Source: an uncultured Alphaproteobacteria bacterium (GTDB taxonomy: Bacteria; Pseudomonadota; Alphaproteobacteria; RF32; CAG-239). From it: DNA of 64,000 nucleotides. The stretch lies in contig CAKQUE010000001.1 of the NCBI GenBank assembly GCA_934277435.1, positions 186,001 to 250,000 of the forward strand. Direction: 5' to 3'. Below the pieces are notes generated by a model. It ran no database searches and was not told where the DNA came from. It saw nothing but the letters and a program-made list of their open reading frames with translations. Of the stretch, positions 26,117 to 35,749 are shown piece after piece (position 1 is the first letter of the stretch; the number at the start of each line of letters is the position of its first letter). The position numbers were made by a program, and so were the translations under genes.

Positions 26117-26488
26117 TCAACCGCCACCGAGAACAATCCCATTCGGACAAGGTACACTCGATACTTCAATACATTGTGAATGTTGAGATATTTTTCGAAT
26201 ATCTGGATTAAGCTTATACATTCCTATAAACAAGCAACATGAAATAAGAAACAGCAATTTACTCCACTTATTGATAGGTACTAAAATGCAACATAAACAA
26301 GCTATGTAGAACAATACACCTATCATGCTAAATATAAAAACAGATGTATTATCAGGATAATCACTCTGCGCTAATGTTATTATATCAATTAAAATCATTG
26401 CAACAAGAAAAATCGGAACCAACAAAATTATTCCTCGTTTTGTGCATCCAAGTCCCCAATGAAATATTTTCTTAGTATTTATTTGCAT
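26117..26488 (-). CDS. Small membrane protein, unknown
   Basis: A 123-residue protein with three hydrophobic segments (about 19-39, 49-69 and 74-91) and a Cys-containing, Gly-ended tail (SQCIEVSSVPCPNGIVLGGG). AAGG precedes the ATG. I recognise no family. It sits in an accessory patch after tRNA-Pro beside two damaged genes, downstream on the same strand from the possible toxin-like ORF; partner or immunity function is conceivable but unsupported. Confidence 0.6.
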   Translation of the reverse strand: MQINTKKIFHWGLGCTKRGIILLVPIFLVAMILIDIITLAQSDYPDNTSVFIFSMIGVLFYIACLCCILVPINKWSKLLFLISCCLFIGMYKLNPDIRKISQHSQCIEVSSVPCPNGIVLGGG

Positions 26489-26551
26489 TTATAAACCTTT
26501 TGTGTTGATACCTATGATAATAGGTACCAACACACTGAAAGTCAAATAAAA

Positions 26552-27028
26552 TTAAAAGATATCATTATAATCATCTGGATTGACGTATGCCTTAGGGTTG
26601 GTGGGGCAGGATTGTTGTAAGGATAAACCCTTTTTAACGCCTTGCCACCCCATACGGTTGGCATGCCAATCTTTACGCACATCTGACAAAGGTTCTCCTT
26701 TTATTAGGCCATATATTTCCCTACCTGTGCTTATGGCTTTGCCTACCATTTCCCCCCACAGACCACGATTAGCGGCTTCATAATTTGCTTTACAATGAAA
26801 GAAATTATCCCCACCTGTCCATTTTTGTTCATCTGTCATGGTTTTATAATTTCTCCACATATCATGAAATGGAGCGGCTACTCCTGTATGTGTAACTCCC
26901 GGATAAGAATTATAGTTTTGCAGATACTCGTCTAATTTGGCAGCAGTTTGCTGTCCCCAATTTGGTTTAGTATAAACCTCTTGCGGCACAAAATAGCTAT
27001 TTACAGCATTACTATTTTGTGTTTGCAT
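26552..27028 (-). CDS. Possible polymorphic-toxin-like C-terminal domain, N-terminus broken
   Basis: A 158-residue frame. The middle reads GGDNFFHCKANYEAANRG, then ISTGREIYGLIKG and DWHANRMGWQGVKKG. From memory this resembles a domain seen at the C-terminus of RHS-type polymorphic toxins (D/N-(Y/F)FHCKANCEA pattern); the match is not certain. ATG 27028 has no good ribosome binding site. The sequence immediately upstream continues in frame as ADEYNYKKLYGNTPPP back to a stop, so the true N-terminus is probably upstream and frameshifted (see 27029-27220). Confidence 0.5.
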   Translation of the reverse strand: MQTQNSNAVNSYFVPQEVYTKPNWGQQTAAKLDEYLQNYNSYPGVTHTGVAAPFHDMWRNYKTMTDEQKWTGGDNFFHCKANYEAANRGLWGEMVGKAISTGREIYGLIKGEPLSDVRKDWHANRMGWQGVKKGLSLQQSCPTNPKAYVNPDDYNDIF

Positions 27029-27220
27029 AGGTGGCGGAGTATTACCGTAAAGCTTCTTGTAATTATATTCGTCAGCTTTTTAAATTCGCGATTGTTAGCT
27101 TGCGCTAATTGTCTTAATTTATTTTTTGATTCTGCTCGACATAGGGTATTTGAATGTCATTTGCTTTGTTCGCGATGAAGCAAAGTAAAAATAGAGATAT
27201 GGTAAGTACAACTATTATAT
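27029..27220 (-). pseudogene. Disrupted N-terminal part of the preceding ORF
   Basis: On the minus strand the region encodes a signal-peptide-like IVVLTISLFLLCFIANKAND, then KNKLRQLAQANNREFKK, then the frame that enters 26552-27028. Adding one A to the run at 27122-27127 and one to the run at 27077-27081 joins all three pieces. No start codon is in frame, unless the T run next to the terminator is also one base short, which would give a GTG. Either an inactivated secreted protein or homopolymer errors. Confidence 0.45.
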
Positions 27221-27250
27221 AAAAAACACCACCGAAAAAGGTGGTGTTTT
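27221..27250. terminator. Terminator downstream of the PpiC gene
   Basis: AAAAACACCACC (27221-27232) pairs with GGTGGTGTTTTT (27239-27250) around a six-base loop. Confidence 0.9.
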
Positions 27251-27272
27251 TAGTGAAAATTAGAAAAATAAA

Positions 27273-28112
27273 TTATTTCTTTTCTTCATCAACGATTTTT
27301 TTGCCTTTTAAGTCAAATTTTTCAATTTGAGCGTTTTGGTGTAAATCGGCAACAATCTGACCAACAGCCTGTTGAGAAAGATTGCCTTTGATTTGTTCGG
27401 CAACAGCTTCAAAAGCCAATGGTTTAGAATCTCTGATATCTTCAACCAAAATTACATGATATCCAAATTCAGTTTTAACCGGTTTTTGAGAAAAAGAGCC
27501 TTTTTTCAAAGCAAAAGCAGCTTCAGAAAATTCTGGAACCATAGCTTCGGCCGTAAAATAGCCTAAATCAGCCTGATCTTTTGAGTATTGTTTAGCCAAA
27601 TCATCAAATTTAGCAGATTTTTTATTCAATTTAGCAATAATTTCTTCTGCTAATTTTTCATCGTCAACCAAAATATGTTTAGCTTTAATTTCTTTTTCGC
27701 TCTTAAAGTTTGCAACATATTCATCATATACTTTTTTAACTTCGGCATCGGTTACTTTTTGAGCCAATTGTTGGTCAATATAAACTTTGCGAGCCAAATC
27801 CTCTTGCATAGCAGCCAATTCTTTTTGATATTCCGGCGATGCTTGAACATTGGCAGCTGTTGCAGCTTGCAAAGCTAATTTGCTATTAATCATAACGTCA
27901 AGAGCGCGGCCATAAAATTCATCAAAAGAAACTTGAGCTTTAATTTGCGGTGTTTGTTCGTAAGCTTCTTTGATTTCGGCAACAGTAATTTGCTCACCAT
28001 TTACCACAGCGGCGATACCGTTGTTTCTTTCTGCGTATACTTTATAAGTAAAAGCGCCTGCCAACATAACCACAACAGCGGCAGTGGTGGCAAAAACATA
28101 TTTTTTCTGCAT
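27273..28112 (-). CDS. Parvulin-type peptidyl-prolyl isomerase (PpiC/SurA-like)
   Basis: A 279-residue periplasmic foldase. The N-terminal hydrophobic segment (VFATTAAVVVMLAGAFTYKVYA) is a signal peptide or anchor. A SurA-N-like helical part follows, then the parvulin domain (about 160-250): IKAKHILVDDE, YSKDQADLGYFTAEAMVPEFSEAAF with the usual FGYHVILVED. It would assist outer-membrane or periplasmic protein folding. It is transcribed divergently from secA, which fits an export role. Confidence 0.9.
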   Translation of the reverse strand: MQKKYVFATTAAVVVMLAGAFTYKVYAERNNGIAAVVNGEQITVAEIKEAYEQTPQIKAQVSFDEFYGRALDVMINSKLALQAATAANVQASPEYQKELAAMQEDLARKVYIDQQLAQKVTDAEVKKVYDEYVANFKSEKEIKAKHILVDDEKLAEEIIAKLNKKSAKFDDLAKQYSKDQADLGYFTAEAMVPEFSEAAFALKKGSFSQKPVKTEFGYHVILVEDIRDSKPLAFEAVAEQIKGNLSQQAVGQIVADLHQNAQIEKFDLKGKKIVDEEKK

Positions 28113-28273
28113 AAATTCCTCCTAAAATAAACAAATCGTTAATATCATATATACAATATAAATAAAATTCAAAGGATTTTTTGCCTATGGTTTATAACTT
28201 TTGCGCAGGGGCTTGACTTTATAATATAATCAAACTAAATGTATTTTGAAACAATATATTATAAGGAACTTCT

Positions 28274-30943
28274 ATGTTAGGAAAAATTGCCCGTAAAATT
28301 TTTGGCAGCGCTAATGACCGCTTTGTTAAAAAATTATATAAAATCGTAAATCAAATCAATGCATTAGAACCTAATTTCATCAAATTATCCGATGAAGAAT
28401 TGAAAGCAAAAACCGATGAATATCGCAATCGTTTGAAAAACGGCGAAACACTTGATGATATTTTGCCGGAAGCTTTTGCTACCGTACGCGAGGCCTCTAA
28501 ACGCGTTATGGGACAACGCCACTATGATGTACAGCTGATAGGCGGTATTGTTTTGCACAAAGGTATGATTGCCGAAATGAAAACCGGTGAGGGTAAAACT
28601 TTGGTTGCTACTCTGGCCGCGTATTTGAATGCTCTTGAGGGCAAAGGCGTGCATGTGGTGACGGTTAATGACTATTTGGCAAAACGTGACGCTGAGTGGA
28701 TGGGCAAAATTTATCGCTTTTTAGGTTTGACTGTTGACTATATTATTCACGGCAAAAATGATAATGAACGCCGTATGGCTTATAATTCGGATATTGTATA
28801 TGCGACTAACAACGAGCTTGGTTTTGACTACTTGCGCGATAATATGAAGTTTAGCTTATATGAACGGGTACAACGCGATTTTAATTTTGCAATTGTCGAT
28901 GAAGTGGATTCAATTTTGATTGATGAGGCCAGAACTCCGTTGATTATTTCGGGAGAAGCAGAAGATTCTTCGGCCACATATATAAGTGTTTCTAATTTGA
29001 TGTCGCAGTTGGTTCCGGAAGATTACGAAAAAGATGAAAAGCAAAAAAATGTGACTTTAACCGAAGTTGGTATGGAGCATGTTGAAAAATTGCTGCGTGA
29101 AGCCGGACTGATTAAGGACGGTTCTTTGTATGATATTGGCAATGTAGGCTTAGTGCAGCACGTTAATAATGCTTTGCGTGCACATGAGATGTTTCAAAAA
29201 GACGTGGATTATATTGTTAAAGACGGCAAAGTAGTCATTGTTGATGAATTTACCGGCCGTATTATGGAAGGACGTCGTTTCAGCGATGGCTTACATCAGG
29301 CTTTGGAGGCAAAAGAGGGGGTTAAAATTCAATCAGAAAATCAGACTTTAGCCTCTATCACTTTCCAAAATTATTTCCGTTTATATCCAAAATTATCGGG
29401 TATGACAGGTACGGCTATGACCGAAGAAACTGAATTTTGCGATATTTATAATTTGGTTTGTGTGGAAATTCCGACAAATAAACCGGTACAGCGTCAGGAT
29501 TTGCATGATGAAATATATCGTACCGAGGGTGAAAAATATCGTGCTATTATTAACACGATTTTAGATTGCCACCGTCGCGGACAGCCGGTTTTGGTGGGTA
29601 CAACCTCAGTGGAAAAATCAGAAGTTGTGGCTAATTTGTTGCATAAAGCGGCGCCGGATTTGCATTTTGAAGTTTTGAACGCGCGTTATCATGAGCGTGA
29701 GGCTGCCATTGTGGCGCAAGCCGGTGTTTCTGGTGCGGTGACTATTGCCACCAATATGGCAGGCCGCGGTACTGATATTCAGCTTGGCGGTAATCCGGAA
29801 ATGAAATTGCAAGAAATGCTTAAAGGTGATGAAACACCGGAGCAGATTGCAAAGCTGAAACAAAAAATAGAAGCTGAAGTTGCTGCGGATAAAGAAAAAG
29901 TTTTGGCAGCCGGTGGTTTGTATATTTTGGGTACTGAACGCCACGAAAGCCGTCGTATTGATAATCAGCTGCGCGGTCGTGCCGGTCGTCAGGGTGACCC
30001 TGGTACTTCTAAGTTTTTCCTTTCTATGCAAGATGATTTAATGCGTATTTTCGGTTCAGAAAAAATGTCTAATGTTTTGCAGCGTTTAGGACTTCCGGAA
30101 GGAGAGGCTCTTGTTCACCCATGGATTAGCAAGGCTTTGGAAAAAGCTCAGCAAAAAGTGGAAGAGCGTAACTTTGACATTCGTAAAAACTTGCTGAAAT
30201 ATGACAATGTTATGAATGAACAGCGTAAAATTATCTATGAACAACGTCGTGAAATTATGGAAAGCGAAGACCTGTCTGACACCATTAAAGATATGCGCGA
30301 TGAATATTTAAGCGGTATTATTGACGCGCATGTTCCTTATGGCACTGGAGCTTCAGAATGGGATAAAGAAAGCTTGAAACAAGATTTGTCAGTGGCCACA
30401 GGTTTTGTTTTGCCAATTACTAATTGGTGCAACGAGCCGGAATTGGACAGCGAAGGTCTAAAAGAAAAAATCTTACAGGAAGTTGATAGCCGTATGACGG
30501 AAAGAGAAGCTTCTTTGCCTGCTGATGCTGTGAAAATGGTGCAAAAAAGCATTTTCTTGCAAGTGTTGGATCAATTGTGGAAAGACCACATTGCGACATT
30601 GGATTTGATGCGTCATACTATTGTGTTGCGCGCTTATGGTCAGAAAGATCCGTTGAATGAATATAAAAAAGAGGCCTTTAATATGTTTTCACGGATGCTG
30701 GATATTTTGAAACAGCGCGTGACAGTGGTTATTTGCCATACTGTAATTCAAACAGATTCGCAAGAGCAAATGCAAAAAGCTATGGATAAAGAGCAAAATC
30801 GCCCGATGTCAGCCGTGCATGAAGGTGATGAACCGTTGAAACCGATGGATCCGTCGATGTTTGTTGGTGTGTCAAGAAATGACCCTTGTCCGTGCGGCAG
30901 CGGTAAAAAATTTAAGCATTGTCACGGAAGAATAGTGGAATAA
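28274..30943 (+). CDS. secA: Preprotein translocase ATPase SecA
   Basis: An 889-residue motor of the Sec translocon. Walker A is MKTGEGKT near residue 105, Walker B VDEVDSILIDEARTPLIISG, then TNMAGRGTDIQLGG, the RIDNQLRGRAGRQGDPG motif, and a C-terminal zinc SEC-C motif CPCGSGKKFKHCHG. It pushes preproteins through SecYEG using ATP. AAGGA precedes the ATG. TTGACT at 28213 and TATAAT at 28220 lie upstream but are poorly spaced as a pair. The next gene starts three bases after its stop. Confidence 0.98.
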   Translation: MLGKIARKIFGSANDRFVKKLYKIVNQINALEPNFIKLSDEELKAKTDEYRNRLKNGETLDDILPEAFATVREASKRVMGQRHYDVQLIGGIVLHKGMIAEMKTGEGKTLVATLAAYLNALEGKGVHVVTVNDYLAKRDAEWMGKIYRFLGLTVDYIIHGKNDNERRMAYNSDIVYATNNELGFDYLRDNMKFSLYERVQRDFNFAIVDEVDSILIDEARTPLIISGEAEDSSATYISVSNLMSQLVPEDYEKDEKQKNVTLTEVGMEHVEKLLREAGLIKDGSLYDIGNVGLVQHVNNALRAHEMFQKDVDYIVKDGKVVIVDEFTGRIMEGRRFSDGLHQALEAKEGVKIQSENQTLASITFQNYFRLYPKLSGMTGTAMTEETEFCDIYNLVCVEIPTNKPVQRQDLHDEIYRTEGEKYRAIINTILDCHRRGQPVLVGTTSVEKSEVVANLLHKAAPDLHFEVLNARYHEREAAIVAQAGVSGAVTIATNMAGRGTDIQLGGNPEMKLQEMLKGDETPEQIAKLKQKIEAEVAADKEKVLAAGGLYILGTERHESRRIDNQLRGRAGRQGDPGTSKFFLSMQDDLMRIFGSEKMSNVLQRLGLPEGEALVHPWISKALEKAQQKVEERNFDIRKNLLKYDNVMNEQRKIIYEQRREIMESEDLSDTIKDMRDEYLSGIIDAHVPYGTGASEWDKESLKQDLSVATGFVLPITNWCNEPELDSEGLKEKILQEVDSRMTEREASLPADAVKMVQKSIFLQVLDQLWKDHIATLDLMRHTIVLRAYGQKDPLNEYKKEAFNMFSRMLDILKQRVTVVICHTVIQTDSQEQMQKAMDKEQNRPMSAVHEGDEPLKPMDPSMFVGVSRNDPCPCGSGKKFKHCHGRIVE

Positions 30944-30946
30944 GCG

Positions 30947-31765
30947 ATGAATAAACCCAAAAAAGATTTAAATGCCAACGAGCAGTTAATTCTTAAAAAA
31001 GAAAAAGAACGCGCCAGACAAAGGCTTGAACAAAAGATTAAAGAGTTTGTTATTCTTCTTTTTGTTTTAGCCGTTTTTGTCGGGGGTGGAAGCTATTTTC
31101 TTTCTGAGTTTATCTCGAATCGCTATGAAGATTTACAGTATATAAAAAAACTAAACAGAACAACTTTGGAAATTTCTCAACTTATTGACAATATCCGCAA
31201 TGCTTATCTTTTACATACAGATGAACCGGCGCAAAATTTAGATAATTTGATAAAAATGGGAGCGATTCCAGAACGTTTAGTTCATAAAGATAGAAAGGGT
31301 AAATATTTATTAAATCCGTTTGGCGGTAAAATAGAAATAGTTCCGTCGCATGTCATTTATAATAAGGCCGGAACTTTGTCTTCACCGACCTTCAAAATGT
31401 CTTATCAAGGACTTTCCAGAAGGGCTTGCGTTGATTTGGCAATGCTCGATTGGGGCGATAATTTGAAAGGTCTTTTAGCCGTGGCAATAGGAAGTGTTGA
31501 TGCTAGGACCGGAAAAGACAGCGCTCTTGAAGAAATTGATGAAACTCCTGAACAGAAAAAGGCTAAAGCTCAAGAAGACGCTGATGATGGTATGTATTTT
31601 AGGCGTTCAATGTCGCAATATCAAATGAATGTAGCCAGACCAAATGATAAATTTATGCCAACGCCGTTTAGTCAAGGTACGGCGGAAGCTGGTTGTTTTT
31701 GTGGTTACAAAGATTGTTCTTTTGCGTTGCATTATACGGTTTTTAGTGTCGGTGACGATAAATAG
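30947..31765 (+). CDS. Membrane-anchored pilin-like (PilS-type domain) protein
   Basis: A 272-residue bitopic protein with a charged cytoplasmic N-terminus and one transmembrane helix (about 34-54, FVILLFVLAVFVGGGSYFL). Its extracytoplasmic part resembles PilS-type pilin domains: LIDNIRNAYLLH, a KYLLNPFGGKIEIVPS segment, then SYQGLSRRACVDLAMLDW. There is no prepilin cleavage Gly-x4-Glu site, so it is unlikely to be processed like the ORFs at 3469 and 56351. Three late Cys (CFCGYKDC) may form disulfides. It is tightly linked to secA. Confidence 0.6.
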   Translation: MNKPKKDLNANEQLILKKEKERARQRLEQKIKEFVILLFVLAVFVGGGSYFLSEFISNRYEDLQYIKKLNRTTLEISQLIDNIRNAYLLHTDEPAQNLDNLIKMGAIPERLVHKDRKGKYLLNPFGGKIEIVPSHVIYNKAGTLSSPTFKMSYQGLSRRACVDLAMLDWGDNLKGLLAVAIGSVDARTGKDSALEEIDETPEQKKAKAQEDADDGMYFRRSMSQYQMNVARPNDKFMPTPFSQGTAEAGCFCGYKDCSFALHYTVFSVGDDK

Positions 31766-31891
31766 ATAAAAATTTGCAAGTTTGGTTAAATTTTTATGCG
31801 TAAAAGAGTCAATAAGCATAAAATTTGTATTGTAATATCAGCGAAATAAAATATACTTATCGGAGTTAATTTTAATTTTAGGACGTTACAA

Positions 31892-33175
31892 ATGTTAGAT
31901 ATAAAATTTATTGCCGATAATACGGAATGGGTAAAGAAAAGCTTGGGTCGTAAAGGGTTTCCGGCTGAAAAGGTTGATGAACTTTTGGAAACATATTATA
32001 GTTTGAACAAGCTTAAAACATCTTCACAAGCTTTGGCCGAAGAAAAAAATAAATTAAGTAATTCAATCAAATCAGCCTCTAATGAAGAACGTCCTGCGAT
32101 TATTGCTAAAAGTAAAGCAATCGGAGAGGAATTTAAAGCTGAACAGGAAAAGTTGGCAGCTTTGCAAGTTCAATTTGACGATATGATTTTAAGAATGCCA
32201 AACTATCCTAGCGAAGATAGTCCAGACGGGCCTGATGACAGTTACAATGTTGTCCGTCGTCGTGTTGGTGAAATTCCTCATTTTGATTTTACACCGCGTG
32301 ACCACGTGGAGTTGATGGAAATTAATGATTGGAGCGAAATGGAACGTATTGCCAAAGTTTCGGGTTCTCGCACCTATGCCATTAAAAATGATTTGGCTCA
32401 GTTGGAATTGGCTATTCATATGCTGGTAATGGATAAATTGCGGGCGGCAGGTTTTACGTTGTTGACAGTTCCTGCAATTTCTAAGGAAAAACCGTTGTAC
32501 AATCAAGGATATTTGCCTTTTGCCCGTGATGAAATTTATTATATGCCGGCTGATGATTTGTATCTGTCGGGTACAGCCGAGTTGATTTTAAACTCTTTGC
32601 GCGCCGATGAATTGCTGACAGAAGCAGATTTACCTGTTTTATACGCTGGATTTTCTCCATGTTTCCGCCGTGAGGCTGGTGCTGCCGGAAAAGATACCCG
32701 CGGGTTGGTGCGCGTACACCAATTTTTCAAGACCGAGCAATTTGTTATTTGCAAAAATGATTTGGCAGAAAGCGAAAAATGGCATCAAATTTTGCTTAAA
32801 AATTCAGAGGAAATTTTGCAGGATTTGGAATTGCCTTATCAGGTTTTGGAAGTTTGCACCGGCGATATGGGTGCGCCAAAATATCGTCAATATGATTTGG
32901 AGGCTTGGGTGCCGTCGCAAAATTGCTATCGTGAAACACACTCTTGCTCTAATATTACAGATTGGCAGGCTCGCCGCACAAATTTACGCTACCGCGACAA
33001 TGCTGACGGTAAAGTAAAATATTGTTATACATTGAATAACACTGGTATTGCTACTCCTCGTGCTTTGGTTCCGTTTATTGAAAATCATCAGCAAGCAGAT
33101 GGAACTATCCGCATACCGGAAAAATTGCAGCCGTATTTGGGTGGTAAAAAATTCATTGGCAAGAATGCTAAATAA
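31892..33175 (+). CDS. serS: Serine--tRNA ligase
   Basis: A 427-residue class II synthetase. The N-terminal coiled-coil arm (about 25-110) binds the long tRNA-Ser variable arm. The catalytic core contains the motif 2 region FRREAGAAGKDTRGLVRVHQF and motif 3 NNTGIATPRALVPFIENHQ. It charges tRNA-Ser. Its TAA overlaps the ATG of the HD-domain gene, so translation is coupled. Confidence 0.97.
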   Translation: MLDIKFIADNTEWVKKSLGRKGFPAEKVDELLETYYSLNKLKTSSQALAEEKNKLSNSIKSASNEERPAIIAKSKAIGEEFKAEQEKLAALQVQFDDMILRMPNYPSEDSPDGPDDSYNVVRRRVGEIPHFDFTPRDHVELMEINDWSEMERIAKVSGSRTYAIKNDLAQLELAIHMLVMDKLRAAGFTLLTVPAISKEKPLYNQGYLPFARDEIYYMPADDLYLSGTAELILNSLRADELLTEADLPVLYAGFSPCFRREAGAAGKDTRGLVRVHQFFKTEQFVICKNDLAESEKWHQILLKNSEEILQDLELPYQVLEVCTGDMGAPKYRQYDLEAWVPSQNCYRETHSCSNITDWQARRTNLRYRDNADGKVKYCYTLNNTGIATPRALVPFIENHQQADGTIRIPEKLQPYLGGKKFIGKNAK

Positions 33176-33807
33176 TGCAAGAAAACGTTGCTAAAATACT
33201 TGATTTTATGCGCGCCATGGAACGTGTGTGTCTGGTTGAGCGTGATACACGGATGACGGATGGGAAGCCTGAAACTGATGCCGCGCATATTTTCAAGTTG
33301 GCATTTTTAGTGATGCTGGTCTATCCGTATTTGCAAAAAAAATATAATTACACCAAATTGTTGGAATTGACTTTGGTTCATGATATTGCCGAAGGAATAA
33401 CAGGGGATTGTCCTCGTTCGGCTCAAGTTGCTCATCCGGAACGCAGACTAGAAAAAGAACAGCTTGAACAAGAGGCGATGGAGCAATATAAAAATATGCT
33501 GCCGTATCCCTTGAATGAACATATTTTTGCATTATTTTGCGAATATGAAGAGCGAAAAACACCAGAGGCAAAATTAGTTTCAGTACTTGATAAAATGGAA
33601 GCAAATTTACAGGCAAATCGTTTTGGCGATGGTGATATTCGTTATTGGAGCTACTGTGAAAACGGTGAGGAATACTATAAAATAGCTACAGCCAAAAAAC
33701 AGCTTGTTTCTGAACTAAAAGAAGATGTTCTGTCAGAATTGGAACAAAGTATAATTTCATTAACTTTGGAGAATATGGCAAAATGCAAAATCAAGGTGTG
33801 TCAATAG
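33175..33807 (+). CDS. HD-domain hydrolase (HDDC2/YfbR-like)
   Basis: A 210-residue HD phosphohydrolase. Metal ligands are visible in ETDAAHIFKLAFL, TLVHDIAEGITGDCP and later SVLDKMEANLQAN. The closest description is the HDDC2/5'-deoxynucleotidase group, which dephosphorylates deoxynucleoside monophosphates. The ATG overlaps the serS stop, and its 3' end overlaps the HAD gene by 25 bases, so it lies inside a tight operon. Confidence 0.85.
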   Translation: MQENVAKILDFMRAMERVCLVERDTRMTDGKPETDAAHIFKLAFLVMLVYPYLQKKYNYTKLLELTLVHDIAEGITGDCPRSAQVAHPERRLEKEQLEQEAMEQYKNMLPYPLNEHIFALFCEYEERKTPEAKLVSVLDKMEANLQANRFGDGDIRYWSYCENGEEYYKIATAKKQLVSELKEDVLSELEQSIISLTLENMAKCKIKVCQ

Positions 33808-34460
33808 ATAAATTACAGGTTGCCGCGTTTGATTGGGATAATACGCTGGCGTGTAGCCGCGAGGCTTTAGTTTATTCTATTAACCAAATTTTGCCTTTAT
33901 ATAACTTGCCTGATTGGGATGTGGTTAAACAGCAGCGCAATCGCAATCTTTCTTTTCGAGATAATTTTCCGCGGATATTTGGCGCTCAAGCCGAGGAGGC
34001 GTATGAAAAATATCGGGTAGTGTATAAAAATAATGCTAAACGTTTTTTGAAAAGACCGGATAAAGCGCAAGATGTTTTAATGCTGTTGAAACAGCATAAA
34101 GTTAAAATTGCTATTGTTTCTAATAAAGACCGTGAGCTTTTTGATTTTGAACTGCCATTTTTATATGATAGTTCTCTTTTTGATGTGGTTGTTTGCGGTC
34201 ATGAGGCGCAAAAAGATAAGCCTTATCCAGAACAGTTGGAATTTGCCGTAAAAGGGTTAATCGACGAAATAAACTCTGATAAAGTCTGGATGGTTGGGGA
34301 TAGCCCTATGGATAGTCTGTGCGCTTTGTCAGCCGGCGCAAAAGCCATTAGAATTGGTAAGCCGATTTGGGGTGCGGATATTGATGATAAAAATTCGGAT
34401 ATTTTATTTGTTGACGATTTCAAAATGTTTTGGCAGATGTTGAAGGAACAAAACAGATGA
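33783..34460 (+). CDS. HAD-superfamily phosphatase (phosphoglycolate phosphatase-like)
   Basis: A 225-residue HAD hydrolase. Motif I is FDWDNTLA, motif II IAIVSNKD, motif III a Lys in KDKPYP, and motif IV VGDSPMDSLCALSAG. The alpha-helical cap suits small phosphorylated substrates; phosphoglycolate phosphatase is the nearest label, the true substrate unknown. It overlaps both neighbours. Confidence 0.85.
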   Translation: MQNQGVSIDKLQVAAFDWDNTLACSREALVYSINQILPLYNLPDWDVVKQQRNRNLSFRDNFPRIFGAQAEEAYEKYRVVYKNNAKRFLKRPDKAQDVLMLLKQHKVKIAIVSNKDRELFDFELPFLYDSSLFDVVVCGHEAQKDKPYPEQLEFAVKGLIDEINSDKVWMVGDSPMDSLCALSAGAKAIRIGKPIWGADIDDKNSDILFVDDFKMFWQMLKEQNR

Positions 34461-35749
34461 GGCCACGGACTAAATATTTGATTAAAAATTGGACGGTAAA
34501 AGCTTTGTGGCTGATGTTTGGCGGATTTGTTATTTGGGCCAATATTGCTAAACTATGTAATAATGATTATTCTAATTATGAAAAAGTGATTGATTATGGT
34601 CGTATAAAAGATGAAGATAAATTGATAAGACCGGCGATAGCCGCAATATTTTATCAGGGAAAAAGTGATAAGAAATATTCTCTTTCTACCTATTTCAATC
34701 ATAGCGCCAATTATAAAAAACAAAATGTACGCATGGTCGTGGTGCCTAAAAATTTGGCCTCGTATAATGCGGAGGTGGTAGAAAAACTTTATGAAGAACT
34801 TCGCAATAACAATAAAATAGAAAAAGTTTTGTTGGTTTATGATAAAGATAGCAAGAGCGATGTCAAAGCACATAAAAAAATGTTGCTACAGATTATGGAT
34901 GTGCAAAGTGTAGATGAAAGCCCAATTTCTCAAAATAATCTGAAAGAAGAAAAATCAATAGACGCTTATTTGTCAGAAGCTAAGAGGTTGGTGGTGTTTT
35001 TGGCGGATTTGGATAAGGGATTGAATGACGAAAACAGCGATTTTTTGGTTGGTGAGGCGGTTTATTTTGCACAAAAATATTTTTATCAGATGAATGTTTT
35101 TGATATTATAGACACTCAATTGGCTAAAGCTCTTGATAAAGATTATGGGACATTATATCCGTTGGAAACAATGAAAGATGAACCATTACTGGCAAAACAA
35201 AAACGCAATTTAGAAAGATATAAACGTCATTATTGGCATGTTCTAAGCAATTATTTTGAGCTGAATATGTTGCAAGTTATACAGCACAAACAAATTATTA
35301 TGCCTTCGCATATTGATGAAAACTATCGTCTGTTTGACCGCGGGCGGTTGGTGCTGAAAGCTTTTGATGATAACTATGTTGAAATTTTTGAAAAGGCGGA
35401 AATGCATGAAAATAAAGGAATCGCATTTCTTTTGGCACATGCAACGCAAAAATTGGTTGATAGCGGCAAGGCTAATGAGGCTAAATATTTTAAAATATAT
35501 CTTTTGACGGACTTAGAAAGGGTCAAACCAGAGGCTGATACCATGCTGATGAGTTATTTGGAACAGGATGACGGAATTTTTGCCGAATATAAAGACAAAT
35601 CAGCTTTATTGGTGGCAGACGACCGTCCGGATAATCCAGAGGATTTATCGTTGGTTGTGCGGCAAAAGGCAAATATTCCAAATGATGTTCCAGACGCAAA
35701 AATAGATTATTATAGATTTAAAACAGTGGAGATGAAGTATGGAGATTAA
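34457..35749 (+). CDS. Membrane-anchored protein, unknown
   Basis: A 430-residue protein with a basic N-terminus and one transmembrane helix (about 12-30), so most of it would be periplasmic. It has LVVFLADLDKGLND and an ANEAKYFKIYLLTDLER stretch but no motif I can name. I use ATG 34457, which overlaps the stop of the HAD gene (ATGA) and has AAGGA upstream, rather than the open extension from 34430. Its end overlaps the M49-like gene by 11 bases, so the two are coupled. Confidence 0.6.
   Translation: MRPRTKYLIKNWTVKALWLMFGGFVIWANIAKLCNNDYSNYEKVIDYGRIKDEDKLIRPAIAAIFYQGKSDKKYSLSTYFNHSANYKKQNVRMVVVPKNLASYNAEVVEKLYEELRNNNKIEKVLLVYDKDSKSDVKAHKKMLLQIMDVQSVDESPISQNNLKEEKSIDAYLSEAKRLVVFLADLDKGLNDENSDFLVGEAVYFAQKYFYQMNVFDIIDTQLAKALDKDYGTLYPLETMKDEPLLAKQKRNLERYKRHYWHVLSNYFELNMLQVIQHKQIIMPSHIDENYRLFDRGRLVLKAFDDNYVEIFEKAEMHENKGIAFLLAHATQKLVDSGKANEAKYFKIYLLTDLERVKPEADTMLMSYLEQDDGIFAEYKDKSALLVADDRPDNPEDLSLVVRQKANIPNDVPDAKIDYYRFKTVEMKYGD

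Noticed and set aside
30947..31765. A third N-methylated prepilin
   Set aside because: It lacks the Gly-x4-Glu processing site; it has an ordinary transmembrane anchor with a charged 30-residue N-terminus.
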